A DNA stretch of 40,932 nucleotides from Blastococcus sp. TF02A-35 (GTDB taxonomy: Bacteria > Actinomycetota > Actinomycetes > Mycobacteriales > Geodermatophilaceae), in assembly GCF_004571075.1 (NCBI RefSeq), contig NZ_SPQP01000035.1:1-40932 (forward strand). The letters run 5' to 3'. This document shows, piece by piece, positions 1 through 7,388 of this stretch. How positions within the stretch are numbered: the first letter of the stretch is position 1; each line of letters starts with the position of its first letter. The notes under the pieces are model-generated. The model saw only the letters and a list, made by a program, of their open reading frames with translations, was not told where the DNA came from and searched no databases. Both the position numbers and the translations under genes were made by a program.

Positions 1-268
1 GGCCGTTGACTACCACTTCGACGAAGCGCACCGCCCGCTCGTCGGTGCGCAGCCGCCCCCGTGGGTTGCCGGTGTCCGGGTCGCGGCCGGCCACCCAGGC
101 CTCGTAGCCCTCGCCCGCCAGCGGCGCCCGCTCCGCCACCCGCCCGTCGCAGGCCACGAAGCGGCGGGCCATGCCCGTGCCCTCGGTCAGGTAGTAGTCG
201 TCGGCCCGGCCCCGATCTGCCTCCAGGTACTGTCGCGCAGCGGCTGGCGATCCGGCGTAGACCTTCAT
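1..268 (-). CDS. MobF/TrwC-type conjugative relaxase, N-terminal part (cut by window edge)
   Basis: The reading frame opens at an ATG (266-268) and runs off the left edge. The ~89 visible residues begin MKVYAGSPAAARQYLEADRG and continue with YYLTEGTGMARRF, YEAWVAGRDPDTG, PRGRLRTDERAVRF and VEVVVNG. This series is characteristic of the N-terminal TrwC relaxase domain of actinobacterial conjugative elements, which nicks oriT and stays bound to the transferred strand. The catalytic tyrosines cannot be judged; the YY at about residue 27 lies in the usual position. No clear Shine-Dalgarno sequence precedes the ATG. Its presence marks this flank as mobile or formerly mobile DNA. Whether the gene is intact beyond the edge is unknown. 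Confidence 0.75.
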   Translation of the reverse strand, partial: MKVYAGSPAAARQYLEADRGRADDYYLTEGTGMARRFVACDGRVAERAPLAGEGYEAWVAGRDPDTGNPRGRLRTDERAVRFVEVVVNG

Positions 269-762
269 TCCACCGCGCATTCTCAACGCCACCCAACAAT
301 GACCAACAGGTCACCCCTAGAAACGGCAATGGGCCCCGCGAAGCGAGGCCCGGACTACCCATATTGGTAGCATGCGTGCCGTTCTTAGGTGAAGGCCTGA
401 GCTTGTCAGCAAAAGGCCGGAGTAGCAGGCGTGAAGTCGTCGCAGGCGCCATGGCGTAGACCGTTTATGGCGATTGTCGATTGAGAGAAGGTCGCGTTCT
501 TCCCGGCTAGAGGCGTTGATGACGATCAGCTCCGCGATGCACCGGCTCGCGTCACGCGGCCCCTGCGACACGGTGGCGTGGATGTTGAGCGGCTGCCGGA
601 CGACGAGGCTGTCGCCGTCCGGCAGGTTGTCCCGATTGTCCTCCCCGTGCGGGAAGGTTCAACGAGCGAGTCTTACGGGACGGTGGACGAGGGGCACCTG
701 CTCTGTCCTGCGGTGTTCCCGGCTGGGGTTCGGTTTGCGGGACGGGCTCTTGTTGGGAGGTG
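269..762. other. Gene-poor stretch with a short hairpin
   Basis: No convincing gene was found. A hairpin at 331-351 (GGGCC and GCG arms around a GAA loop) could end transcription on either strand but lacks a T-run. A minus-strand frame at 317-571 (84 codons from a GTG) has a protein-like first half but resembles nothing I recognise, and its C-terminal half looks random. It may be the remnant of a longer gene, because protein-like sequence continues upstream to a stop near 660. Confidence 0.3.
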
Positions 763-960
763 TCAGAGCACTTGGACCAGGCGGCCCCGTCCGCGCGGAG
801 CGCGCCGCCGTTGGTGGCTGTGGCGACCGGACTGGCGAGGTAGGTGATCAGACTCGCCAGCTCGGCGGGCTGAAGCGCCGGATGAGCGAGGTGATGTTGC
901 CCGTGGCGACGGCGTCCTGCATCTTCTCGACAGCCCCTGCAGCTCCGCGACATGGCGGAC
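763..960 (-). pseudogene. Relic of an SDR-family oxidoreductase (C-terminal end only)
   Basis: Three minus-strand frames read in turn give the C-terminus of a short-chain dehydrogenase: AVEKMQDAVATGNITSLIRR, then PAELASLITYLASPVATATN and GGALRADG, then a short GRLVQVL ending at the stop 763-765. The ITYLASP..ATNG..LR.DGG signature is typical of the end of SDR proteins that follow the Rossmann core. At least two frameshifts are needed, near 870 and near 790. The cofactor-binding and catalytic YxxxK parts are missing, so the gene is dead. It abuts the truncated VOC gene on the other strand, so both were probably cut by one rearrangement near 960-985. Confidence 0.6.
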
Positions 961-1308
961 GGCGGACGCAACGCCGGGACGTGGCGTGAGGACGAATTCG
1001 GCGAAGACGCCGACGACCCCAACGCGCCCGGTGACGAAGAATGCATGATCTTGTCCGGCGACGGCGCCCAACGCCTGCTGCTTATCGAGGTGCCAGACGG
1101 CAATCAGATCAGGAACCGTCTGCACCTGGACCTCAAGCCCGCCGAGGGCACCCGCGACGAGGAACTCCAGCGACTGCTGGACCTGGGAGCCCGGACCGTC
1201 GCCGACCGCCGCCGCCCCGACGGGTCTGGGTGGGTCGTGCTCGCCGACCCAGAGGGCAACGAGTTCTGCATCCTCCGCAGCGACGCTGAGCGTGCCGCCT
1301 CACAGTGA
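952..1308 (+). pseudogene. VOC (glyoxalase-fold) protein lacking its N-terminus
   Basis: The 118-codon frame carries the second half of a VOC-family protein: DEFGEDADDPNAPGDEECMI, then QRLLLIEVPD, NRLHLDLKP, LLDLGARTVADRR and WVVLADPEGNEFCILRSD. Family members of this type usually begin with about 30 more residues (a first beta strand with a metal-binding His, and an AEFWxxALG-like helix). Here these are replaced by a low-complexity start (ADGGRNAGTW). The protein is therefore probably non-functional, though the frame is open and has an ATG. No Shine-Dalgarno is visible. The enzyme class (dioxygenase, glyoxalase, resistance protein) cannot be told from this half. Confidence 0.6.
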
Positions 1309-1460
1309 GCGTCGATGACGTGTCACTTGCCGTGCCGATCTGCTGGCGATGACGGGCCACCGTTACCAGTCAGGGATCCCCTGCGAGACACCGGCGACTG
1401 GTTGATCCGGTCCGCTTGAACGTCGCCGTAGCGGGTTGGTCCGTTGCACCGAGGGTGGCC

Positions 1461-1892
1461 CTATTGATCTTGGCGGAGCTCGTCGAGCACCTGCCGAGCC
1501 TGATCGCGGAGGTGAGCGGGGCAGCCCCAGTAGTCGTAGATGCCGCCGCGCGCGCTGTTCTGGCCGCAGACGACGAAGACACCGGTGCCCAGGCGGCGTT
1601 TGAGCTCGCTGGCGAGCCATCCGACGAATCCGCTGTTGTCGAGGTCGAGCGGGAAGTGGAAAGAGAAGAGCGCGAACGGTTCGGCAGCATCCGCGGCTGC
1701 GGGCGCCAGCCATGACCAGCTGTCCCGGTCTCTGACGACGGCAAGCAGATTCGCGCTCAGCGTCGGCGGCTCATCGAGCGGAGCCTCTTGAAAAGACCAC
1801 GCACCCTCGAGCACCACCACGTCAGACGCCGAGAGGACTGTCTTCAGCCGTCGCTCGGTCTCCTCGGGCGTTTCCTGGCTCACGCTGACCAC
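1461..1892 (-). CDS. DUF6196-like conserved protein, 143 aa
   Basis: A complete 143-aa protein starts at GTG (1890-1892), with a strong AGGAGGA Shine-Dalgarno 5-6 nt upstream. It begins MVSVSQETPEETERRLKTVL and contains FALFSFHFPLDLDNSGFVGW and GVFVVCGQNSARGGIYDYWG. I recognise this as the small conserved family annotated DUF6196, found in actinobacteria and of unknown function. There is no signal peptide or membrane segment, so it is probably cytosolic. The single invariant-looking cysteine in VVCGQN and the following YDYWGCP stretch could be structural or catalytic; that is inference. Its base composition is lower in GC than the core genes to the right. Confidence 0.75.
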   Translation of the reverse strand: MVSVSQETPEETERRLKTVLSASDVVVLEGAWSFQEAPLDEPPTLSANLLAVVRDRDSWSWLAPAAADAAEPFALFSFHFPLDLDNSGFVGWLASELKRRLGTGVFVVCGQNSARGGIYDYWGCPAHLRDQARQVLDELRQDQ

Positions 1893-1981
1893 GTTGCTCC
1901 TCCTGTCTGGTGGTAGGGATTGATGCGATGAATACGCAATCCGCTGTGTTGGTCATTGACGGCCTCGCAGCCCCGTGACTG

Positions 1982-2626
1982 TCAGGTCGTCGCTGGACGC
2001 GCCCCGTCGGTGGCGAGCTTCATCGCCAGGGCGGCTAGCACGCCGCCCATGAGATAGCGCTGCATACGCATCCAGGTCGGCCTGGCCGACAAGAATTGGC
2101 CGAGGCTACCCGCGAAGACCACGATCACCGCGTTGACGCTGAGCGCGATGACGATCTGCGTGCCGCCGAGCACGAGGCTTTGCAGCACCACTGGCGGACC
2201 GCTGGGTTCGATGAACTGCGGCAGCAGCGAGATGTAGAGGATCGCGATCTTGGGGTTGAGCAAATTCGTGAACAGACCCATGGCGAACAATCGACGGGGC
2301 CGGTCGATGGGGAGTTCGCGGGGCACGAAGGCGTTTGGGCCGCCGGGCCGCATGGCCTGCCAGGCCAGGTAGAGCAAGTAGGCCGCGCCGGCCAGCTTCA
2401 GCACCGTGTAGGCGGCGGGCACGACGACGAAGACCGTGGCCAGTCCGGCGGCGGCCGCGGCGAGGTACACGAGGAAACCAGCCGCCACCCCCAGAAGGGA
2501 GATCAGCCCAGCACGCCGGCCCTGGGTGATCGACCTCGACACCAGGTAGATCATGTTCGGGCCTGGAGTGAGGACCAAGCCCAACGCCACGAGCCCGATC
2601 CCAAGCACCGCTGACATCGACACCAC
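1982..2626 (-). CDS. LysE/RhtB-family amino-acid exporter
   Basis: A 214-aa hydrophobic protein with the LysE-family hallmark near the N-terminus (LVLTPGPNMIYLVSRSITQG). It is followed by about five more membrane helices, GAAYLLYLAWQAMR, and NLLNPKIAILYISLLPQF. Members export amino acids or related small metabolites by proton exchange. The substrate cannot be inferred. The start is either GTG 2626 (GAGAGGA lies ~11 nt upstream) or the ATG at 2615-2617; the core begins directly after both. The gene stands alone, and the only nearby signal is the long inverted repeat 29 bp upstream of the start, which may act as an operator. Confidence 0.9.
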   Translation of the reverse strand: MVSMSAVLGIGLVALGLVLTPGPNMIYLVSRSITQGRRAGLISLLGVAAGFLVYLAAAAAGLATVFVVVPAAYTVLKLAGAAYLLYLAWQAMRPGGPNAFVPRELPIDRPRRLFAMGLFTNLLNPKIAILYISLLPQFIEPSGPPVVLQSLVLGGTQIVIALSVNAVIVVFAGSLGQFLSARPTWMRMQRYLMGGVLAALAMKLATDGARPATT

Positions 2627-2654
2627 GTAGCGTTACGTCCTCTCGAGGTTGTGC

Positions 2655-2688
2655 AGCCGTGTGCAGGAGCAGGCGCCTGCACACGGCT
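2655..2688. repeat. Perfect 13-bp inverted repeat upstream of the LysE gene
   Basis: AGCCGTGTGCAGG (2655-2667) and its exact complement CCTGCACACGGCT (2676-2688) flank an 8-nt spacer. It lies 29 bp upstream of the exporter start and 253 bp downstream of the phosphoesterase stop. No T-run follows on either strand, so an operator or mRNA structure is about as likely as a terminator. The rest of the 2627-2940 gap shows no gene. Confidence 0.6.
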
Positions 2689-2940
2689 CCAGGCAAGCGA
2701 TTTTCGCCGCCGAACATGTGGCCGTTCCGGATGTCGACAGCTACACCCGCACACAAGGTGCTTGGAGGGGAAGGGCGCGCGGCCAGTTGTCGGCCGCTGA
2801 ACGCATCGGCACGAGCTGCGTCCCAGGCGGGCACATCCTGTAGGAGTTCGACGGCTGGATGCATGACCGGCCCGACCGTCTTCGTGGCTGCTTCATCGTC
2901 CGAGGACCTCGCCGGGTGGCGTCGGTCAGTGAGAAAGGCC

Positions 2941-3846
2941 TCAACTGGTCGGTTCGGTGGGCGCTCGCGCGTCATCGGGCTCCTCCTCGTGGTCGAGGTA
3001 CTGCCAAGTCCGGCCATCGGCGAGGTACACCTCGGCACCGGCGTCGGAATCGCGGCCATGCAGAACGTGGAACATCGGGCCGGCTCGGTCGTCGAGATCT
3101 ACGACGGTGGCGGACGCGCCGCGCACGGCTCGAACAACTCCGCGCGGTGCGGTGAGATCGATGCGGGTGACGACGCCGGGTGTCACCCAGACCGGGATGC
3201 CAGCGAGGAACCCAGCGATTTGTGCGTGGACATGCCCGCACAGGACCGCGCGGACGTCTGAGCCGCGTAGGACGTCGGCCAGTGCCGATGGGTTTCGCAG
3301 GCTGGCGGCGGCCCACTCGGGGGACACGCTGAGAGGCGGGTGGTGGAACGTCACGACCGTGCCCGCGGGCGCTGGCTCCACGAGGACGTCTCGCAGCCAC
3401 TCGAGCTGCACGCGTTCGAGCCGGCCAGCGACCTCGCCGGGGACCAGGCTGTCCAATGTGATCACGCGCAGACCGTCGGTACGGCTGGTGGCCGCGCTGA
3501 CCTGAGCGGCGGCCGGCGCACGCTGGCCGATGTCGCGGCCGCCGGCGTCGAGGTGTCCTGTGCCGAGCACGGCGGTGAACGCGTCTCTGTCGTCATGGTT
3601 CCCGACACACCATGCCTGCGCGGCACTCCGGTCTCTGGCGAAGGCCCCGACCAGGTCCCGGGCGTCGGCGCAGCCCTCGGGAGAACCGTCGTCGGCGATG
3701 TCTCCGCTCACGACGATCAGGTCCAGATCGGTCAGGCGGCGGCAATCGCGCAGCAGGTTCTTCAACACCGCTCGGGGGTCCACGCCGTGGGTGTCCGGCC
3801 CGGGCTGCCGAGGTATGTGCAGATCGGATAAATGCAGCAGTCGCAT
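2941..3846 (-). CDS. Calcineurin-like metallophosphoesterase (CpdA-like)
   Basis: A 301-aa protein with the full dinuclear-metal motif set: D8-x-H10 in LSDLHIP, G48-D49 in VVSGDIADDG, GNHD at 82-85, HH at 168-169, and GHVH with H205 and H207. This is the class III cyclic nucleotide phosphodiesterase/CpdA fold, which hydrolyses phosphodiesters or phosphomonoesters with Mn or Fe ions. The substrate could be cAMP or something else; sequence alone does not decide. No signal peptide is seen, so it is probably cytosolic. AGGAG lies 9 nt before the ATG (3844-3846). It is transcribed alone, 64 bp after the yczE stop on the same strand, so co-transcription with yczE is possible. Confidence 0.85.
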   Translation of the reverse strand: MRLLHLSDLHIPRQPGPDTHGVDPRAVLKNLLRDCRRLTDLDLIVVSGDIADDGSPEGCADARDLVGAFARDRSAAQAWCVGNHDDRDAFTAVLGTGHLDAGGRDIGQRAPAAAQVSAATSRTDGLRVITLDSLVPGEVAGRLERVQLEWLRDVLVEPAPAGTVVTFHHPPLSVSPEWAAASLRNPSALADVLRGSDVRAVLCGHVHAQIAGFLAGIPVWVTPGVVTRIDLTAPRGVVRAVRGASATVVDLDDRAGPMFHVLHGRDSDAGAEVYLADGRTWQYLDHEEEPDDARAPTEPTS

Positions 3847-3909
3847 GGGTGCTACTCCTACGTGGATGACCGGGTGGCGTGCGCTCGACCGCGCAGCGAC
3901 GGTGTGGGC

Positions 3910-4518
3910 TCAGCCTCGCCGGCTCACGGTGAGGACAGGCAGGGAGCGCTGTATCAGCGGGCCGACTCCTACGGCATAGAGCACGGTGCCGGCGCCGACG
4001 ACTCCTCCAAGCAGCCAGCCGATGGCCAGGACGGTCACTTCCAGGGTGGTGCGGACCGCGCGCACCGACCCGCCGTAGCGGCCAACCCATCCGGTCATGA
4101 GACCGTCGCGCGGCCCCGGCCCCAGTCCGGCGCCGATGTAGCAGGCCGAGGCGAGCCCGTTGCCGAGGATCCCGGCCAGCAGGACCGCCCAGCGGACAGG
4201 CGATGCATGCGGCTCGGGGAGCAGGACGAGACTGGCGTCGATGGCCACACCAATGACCACGACATTGCTGATCGTGCCGATGCCCGGTTGTTGGCGCAGG
4301 GGGATCCATAGCAACAGCACCGCGCCGGCGACGAGGATGGTGATGACTCCCAGGCTCCAGCCCGTCTGCCGCGCAAGACCTTGGTGGAACACGCCCCACG
4401 GATTGAGCCCCAGGCCGGCGCGGACCATCAATGCCACGCTCACGCCGTAGAGAACCAGCCCCAGGTACAGCTGCGTTAGCCGTCGACCGAGTCGATGGCT
4501 CCCCCCAGGCCGCAACAT
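3910..4518 (-). CDS. yczE: YczE-like integral membrane protein
   Basis: From the chosen ATG (4516-4518) the protein has about 202 aa and begins MLRPGGSHRLGRRLTQLYLG. It has five to six membrane helices with conserved-looking RAGLGLNPWGVFHQGLA, ISNVVVIGVAIDASLVLLP and GAGLGPGPRDGLMTG segments. That matches the YitT/YczE membrane family, of unknown transport role. An upstream in-frame ATG at 4611 would add 31 residues (PLWLKWPWKRGPDTP...) unlike the family and would overlap the divergent regulator start, so I prefer 4518. The gene is divergent from a MocR-type regulator. In actinobacteria and bacilli, YczR regulators are known to sit next to and control yczE, so this is probably the regulated target. 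Confidence 0.8.
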   Translation of the reverse strand: MLRPGGSHRLGRRLTQLYLGLVLYGVSVALMVRAGLGLNPWGVFHQGLARQTGWSLGVITILVAGAVLLLWIPLRQQPGIGTISNVVVIGVAIDASLVLLPEPHASPVRWAVLLAGILGNGLASACYIGAGLGPGPRDGLMTGWVGRYGGSVRAVRTTLEVTVLAIGWLLGGVVGAGTVLYAVGVGPLIQRSLPVLTVSRRG

Positions 4519-4569
4519 GGCCTCTACTGAGGCTCTCGGGCTGTACACGTGATGATCTTGCGGCGTATC

Positions 4570-4608
4570 TGGCCCTCTTTTCCATGGCCATTTGAGCCAT
4601 AGTGGCTC
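4570..4608. promoter_or_regulatory. Candidate YczR operator in the yczE/yczR intergenic region
   Basis: Three repeats start with TGGC: TGGCCCT (4570), TGGCCAT (4585) and TGGCTCC (4603). The last also forms a perfect inverted repeat, GAGCCA-TAG-TGGCTC (4594-4608). The block lies immediately before the regulator ATG at 4610 and 52 bp or more upstream of the yczE start. MocR regulators are known to bind combined direct and inverted repeats in such divergent promoters. That these repeats are the site is inference from position and symmetry. Confidence 0.45.
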
Positions 4609-4609
4609 C

Positions 4610-6031
4610 ATGTTATCGCCGTCGTCTCGTGTATCCGCCGCGGAAGTGGCCCGCTTGCTCGGCGCATGGGAGGGGTCGGGGGCGGCCTACGCCGTCCTAG
4701 CTACCCGGCTGCGGGGACTGCTGCTGGACGGCCGCTTGCCGCTGGGTGCCCGGTTGCCCTCGGAACGCGAGCTCACCGCGGCGCTACCAGTGAGCAGGAC
4801 GACCGTCAGCGCTGCCTATGAGCAGCTGCGCGCAGAGGGAGTGCTGGTCAGCCGTCGCGGCGCGGGGAGCTGGCTCACCCTCCCCGATGGTGTCCGCGGG
4901 CTGACCGAGATGACCGACCGACCACGACTGCTCGACTTCAGTCGGGCAGCGCCAACGGCTCCGCTCGGCGTCCTGCACGAGGCCATGACCGCTGCGGTCA
5001 CAGCCCTGCCGGCCTACCTGCCCGACCCGGGATACGAGCTGGTGGGCCTGCCACAGCTCCGGGCCGCCATCGCCGAGAGCTATCGACGAAGGGGGCTGCC
5101 CACCGATGGCGACCAGATTCTGGTCACCAGCGGAGCCCAGCACGGCCTCGCCCTGGTGCTGCGGACCCTGCTCGATGCCGGTGACCGAGTGCTCGTGGAC
5201 AGCCCCACCTATCCGAATGCGCTGCTCGCTATCGCCCAGGCCGGCGGCCGGACGCTTCCGGTCGCCCTGCCGGCGGACGGCTGGGACTTCGACGCACTCG
5301 TTGCCGGCGTCCGTCAAGGGACGCCCAAGCTGGCCTACCTGGTGCCCGACTTCCACAACCCCACCGGAGCGCTCCTCGACGCCGCGGGACGCGCCCGCCT
5401 GGTCGAGACATTGCGCGCCACCCGCACCCTGGCGATCGTCGACGAGACCCTGGTCGATCTGCGTCTGGACGGGCCCACCCTGCCGCCACCAGTCGCCGCG
5501 CTGGACGACACCGCAATCACGCTCGGCTCGATGAGCAAGAGCTGCTGGGGCGGCCTGCGGATCGGCTGGGTCCGCGCCCAACCAGCGATGATCTCCCGGC
5601 TGGCAGCCGCGCGACCCGGCACCGACCTCGGCACACCGGTGCTGGAGCAACTCGCGGCCACCTACCTGCTCGACCGTCTCGACCAGGTCACCGCACCGCA
5701 CCGCGCAGGACTTCGCGAACGCCGTGACGTCCTCACTCGCCTGCTCACCGCCCACCTGCCCGACTGGCGATGGACCGCTCCGCACGGCGGCCTCGTCCTC
5801 TGGGTGCACCTGCCTCTGAGCAGCACCGCGCTGGCCATGGCCGCCCAGCACGGGGGGCTGCTGCTGACACCAGGTACAAAATTCGGGTCAGCAGTGAACC
5901 TCGACTCCTGGCTGCGGCTGCCTTTCACTCAACCCATCGACACGCTGCGCGAGGCAGTGGACCGGCTCAGCGGAGCCAGTCGTGGCCTTCCAGAACAAGC
6001 CAGCCCGACGGCAGCACCACTCACCATCTGA
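4610..6031 (+). CDS. yczR: MocR/GntR-family PLP-dependent transcriptional regulator (YczR type)
   Basis: A 473-aa fusion of an N-terminal winged helix (about 15-92: LPLGARLPSERELTAALPVS, RTTVSAAYEQLRAEG) and a fold-type I aminotransferase domain (about 105-470). PLP-site features are visible: HNPTG at 249-253, D278 in AIVDET, and the Schiff-base lysine K310 in LGSMSKSCWGG, followed by LRIGW. These proteins sense PLP or an amine and control a neighbouring gene rather than transaminate. The ATG at 4610 begins MLSPSSRVSAAEVARLLGAW, as in relatives. A TTG at 4592 would run through the operator and is less likely. No Shine-Dalgarno is obvious, so a leaderless message is possible. It is divergent from yczE. 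Confidence 0.85.
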   Translation: MLSPSSRVSAAEVARLLGAWEGSGAAYAVLATRLRGLLLDGRLPLGARLPSERELTAALPVSRTTVSAAYEQLRAEGVLVSRRGAGSWLTLPDGVRGLTEMTDRPRLLDFSRAAPTAPLGVLHEAMTAAVTALPAYLPDPGYELVGLPQLRAAIAESYRRRGLPTDGDQILVTSGAQHGLALVLRTLLDAGDRVLVDSPTYPNALLAIAQAGGRTLPVALPADGWDFDALVAGVRQGTPKLAYLVPDFHNPTGALLDAAGRARLVETLRATRTLAIVDETLVDLRLDGPTLPPPVAALDDTAITLGSMSKSCWGGLRIGWVRAQPAMISRLAAARPGTDLGTPVLEQLAATYLLDRLDQVTAPHRAGLRERRDVLTRLLTAHLPDWRWTAPHGGLVLWVHLPLSSTALAMAAQHGGLLLTPGTKFGSAVNLDSWLRLPFTQPIDTLREAVDRLSGASRGLPEQASPTAAPLTI

Positions 6032-6361
6032 CAAGAGTGGCAAAGCCCGCCGGTGTCTCTCCGTAGGCCTAAACGTTGCCAGGCGTTGGCACACCGTCTC
6101 GTCACCGCCTTCGTGGGCCGCGACCCGGGTCAAGTCGCCTTTCCGCCCTACCTTCAGCGCTCGGAGCACTTCCGCGGCCTGTTCTCCTGATCCGGCGGCG
6201 GGGGCGTTGCCGGTCGCCCGCGACGTCGCAGGTCGCCCGAGAACGACACCGTCGTCGTGGCGGGTCGAGCCGGGGTGCTGCTGAACTCCGCCACGGAGCG
6301 CCACGGGCGCGCCTGAACCCGGAGAGTCAACGAGAACGTCAACCACACCCGAAGGTGCGCC
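6032..6361. other. Gap with no recognisable gene
   Basis: All frames are short or compositionally odd. A minus-strand frame (5888-6346) overlaps the 3' end of yczR and contains a protein-like segment (AAEVLRALKVGRKGDLTRVA) that I cannot assign. It may be debris of an older gene. No clear terminator follows yczR. Confidence 0.3.
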
Positions 6362-6688
6362 ATGAACGGCCGGAAGCTGTCGACATTCGCTGACGGACGC
6401 GACATCGCGATGAAGGTGCCGCCGGCGCAGTGGACGGCGACTGTGGCCGTCTACCGGGACACTTTGGGCCCCCAGGAACTGGACGACCCTTTCACCTCCG
6501 GCCCCCAGTCGCGGTCGGCTTCGCCTTCGGGTCCAACCGGCTGTGGACCGAACGCGTACCGGGGATGAGTCAAGCCGAACTCTGGCTGCAGGTGACCACT
6601 GTCGACGCCGCTGGACAGCGACTCAGCGTTCACGGTCGCCAGCCCGGCCGGCATTGTCCACCTGGGTTCCGAGCCGCACATCGAGTGA
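6362..6688 (+). pseudogene. Frameshifted VOC-family protein relic
   Basis: The ATG at 6362 opens a VOC-like protein (MNGRKLSTFADGRDIAMKVP, then QWTATVAVYRDTLG). Homology then jumps to the next frame (VGFAFGSNRLWTERVPGMSQ, AELWLQVTTVDAA) and again to the third frame (AFTVASPAGIVHLGSEPHIE), ending at TGA 6686-6688. Two frameshifts and a shortened second half show the gene is dead. The intact family is ~115-130 aa with two beta-alpha-beta-beta-beta modules. It is the second decayed VOC gene in the first 7 kb and is not a copy of the one at 952-1308. Confidence 0.6.
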
Positions 6689-6723
6689 TGAGCCGCCCGG
6701 TCACCCCTCCCGTGCGGAATCGG

Positions 6724-7290
6724 TCATGGCCGCTTTGCGGTCATGTAGTGCTGCACCGTGGGAGCCAGCCATGCGATGAGCTCGTCCTGACCGATGGCGG
6801 TCACCGGACCTAGACGCAGGACAAACCGGGTAAAGGCCGCGCCGAGAATTGTGGCCGCGACCAAGCCCGCGCGGGCGGGCGCCTGCGCGGACACCGGGGC
6901 AAACGGGGCAATGACGGGGGCTACCTGCTGCGCGAAGACGGCGCGCATGCGCTCAGCAGCTGACTCGTTCGTTGAGGCCGCGCGCAGCAATGCCGTCAGC
7001 GTCTCGTCCTCTTCCCACCGCTGCAGGAAGTGACCGACGAGAATTCGGGCGGCCTGTGCCGCCGCGACCCCGACCAGGTCCGGCAGCCGCAGGTCGAACT
7101 CGGCCGCTGCGGCGAATAGGCGCTCCTTGGACCCGTAGTACCGCATCACCATGGCTGGATCGATGTCGGCGTCCGCGGCGATGGCTCGGATGGTGGCCCG
7201 CTCGTATCCGTCGGCGGCGAACCGGTCGCGAGCAGCCTCAAGGATCGCGGCACGCGTGGTATCGGAGCGGCGGGGAGCCGGGGATGTCAT
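6724..7290 (-). CDS. TetR-family transcriptional regulator
   Basis: A 188-aa protein starting MTSPAPRRSDTTRAAILEAA. The N-terminal helix-turn-helix spans about 12-58 (ILEAARDRFAADGYERATIR, AIAADADIDPAMVMRYYGSK), followed by an all-helical ligand-binding domain typical of TetR_C proteins. The ATG at 7288-7290 is chosen because an upstream in-frame start would pass through the operator region. It is divergent from the HXXEE membrane protein gene, and the 98-bp gap holds two matching palindromic sites. It therefore probably represses itself and that gene. The inducer is unknown. The adjacent truncated FAD monooxygenase hints at an aromatic or xenobiotic ligand; that is inference. Confidence 0.88.
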   Translation of the reverse strand: MTSPAPRRSDTTRAAILEAARDRFAADGYERATIRAIAADADIDPAMVMRYYGSKERLFAAAAEFDLRLPDLVGVAAAQAARILVGHFLQRWEEDETLTALLRAASTNESAAERMRAVFAQQVAPVIAPFAPVSAQAPARAGLVAATILGAAFTRFVLRLGPVTAIGQDELIAWLAPTVQHYMTAKRP

Positions 7291-7301
7291 GGGGTCCAGC
7301 C

Positions 7302-7364
7302 TATGCCAACAGGCGTTGACACGGGGACCATCACTCCATATCGTAGTCAACATCTGTTGGCATA
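7302..7364. promoter_or_regulatory. Two TetR operator sites overlapping the HXXEE gene promoter
   Basis: TATGCCAACAGGCGTTGAC (7302-7320) is the reverse complement, with two changes, of GTCAACATCTGTTGGCATA (7346-7364). Each site contains the palindrome CAAC-N4-GTTG. Their centres are 41 bp apart, about four helical turns. A sigma-70-type promoter, TTGACA (7316-7321), 17 bp, TATCGT (7339-7344), points right: its -35 box lies in site 1 and the likely start point (~7351) in site 2. A third half-like copy (CTGTTGAC, 7368-7374 region) follows. Confidence 0.75.
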
Positions 7365-7388
7365 CAGCTGTTGACTAGGAGTCCTGAC

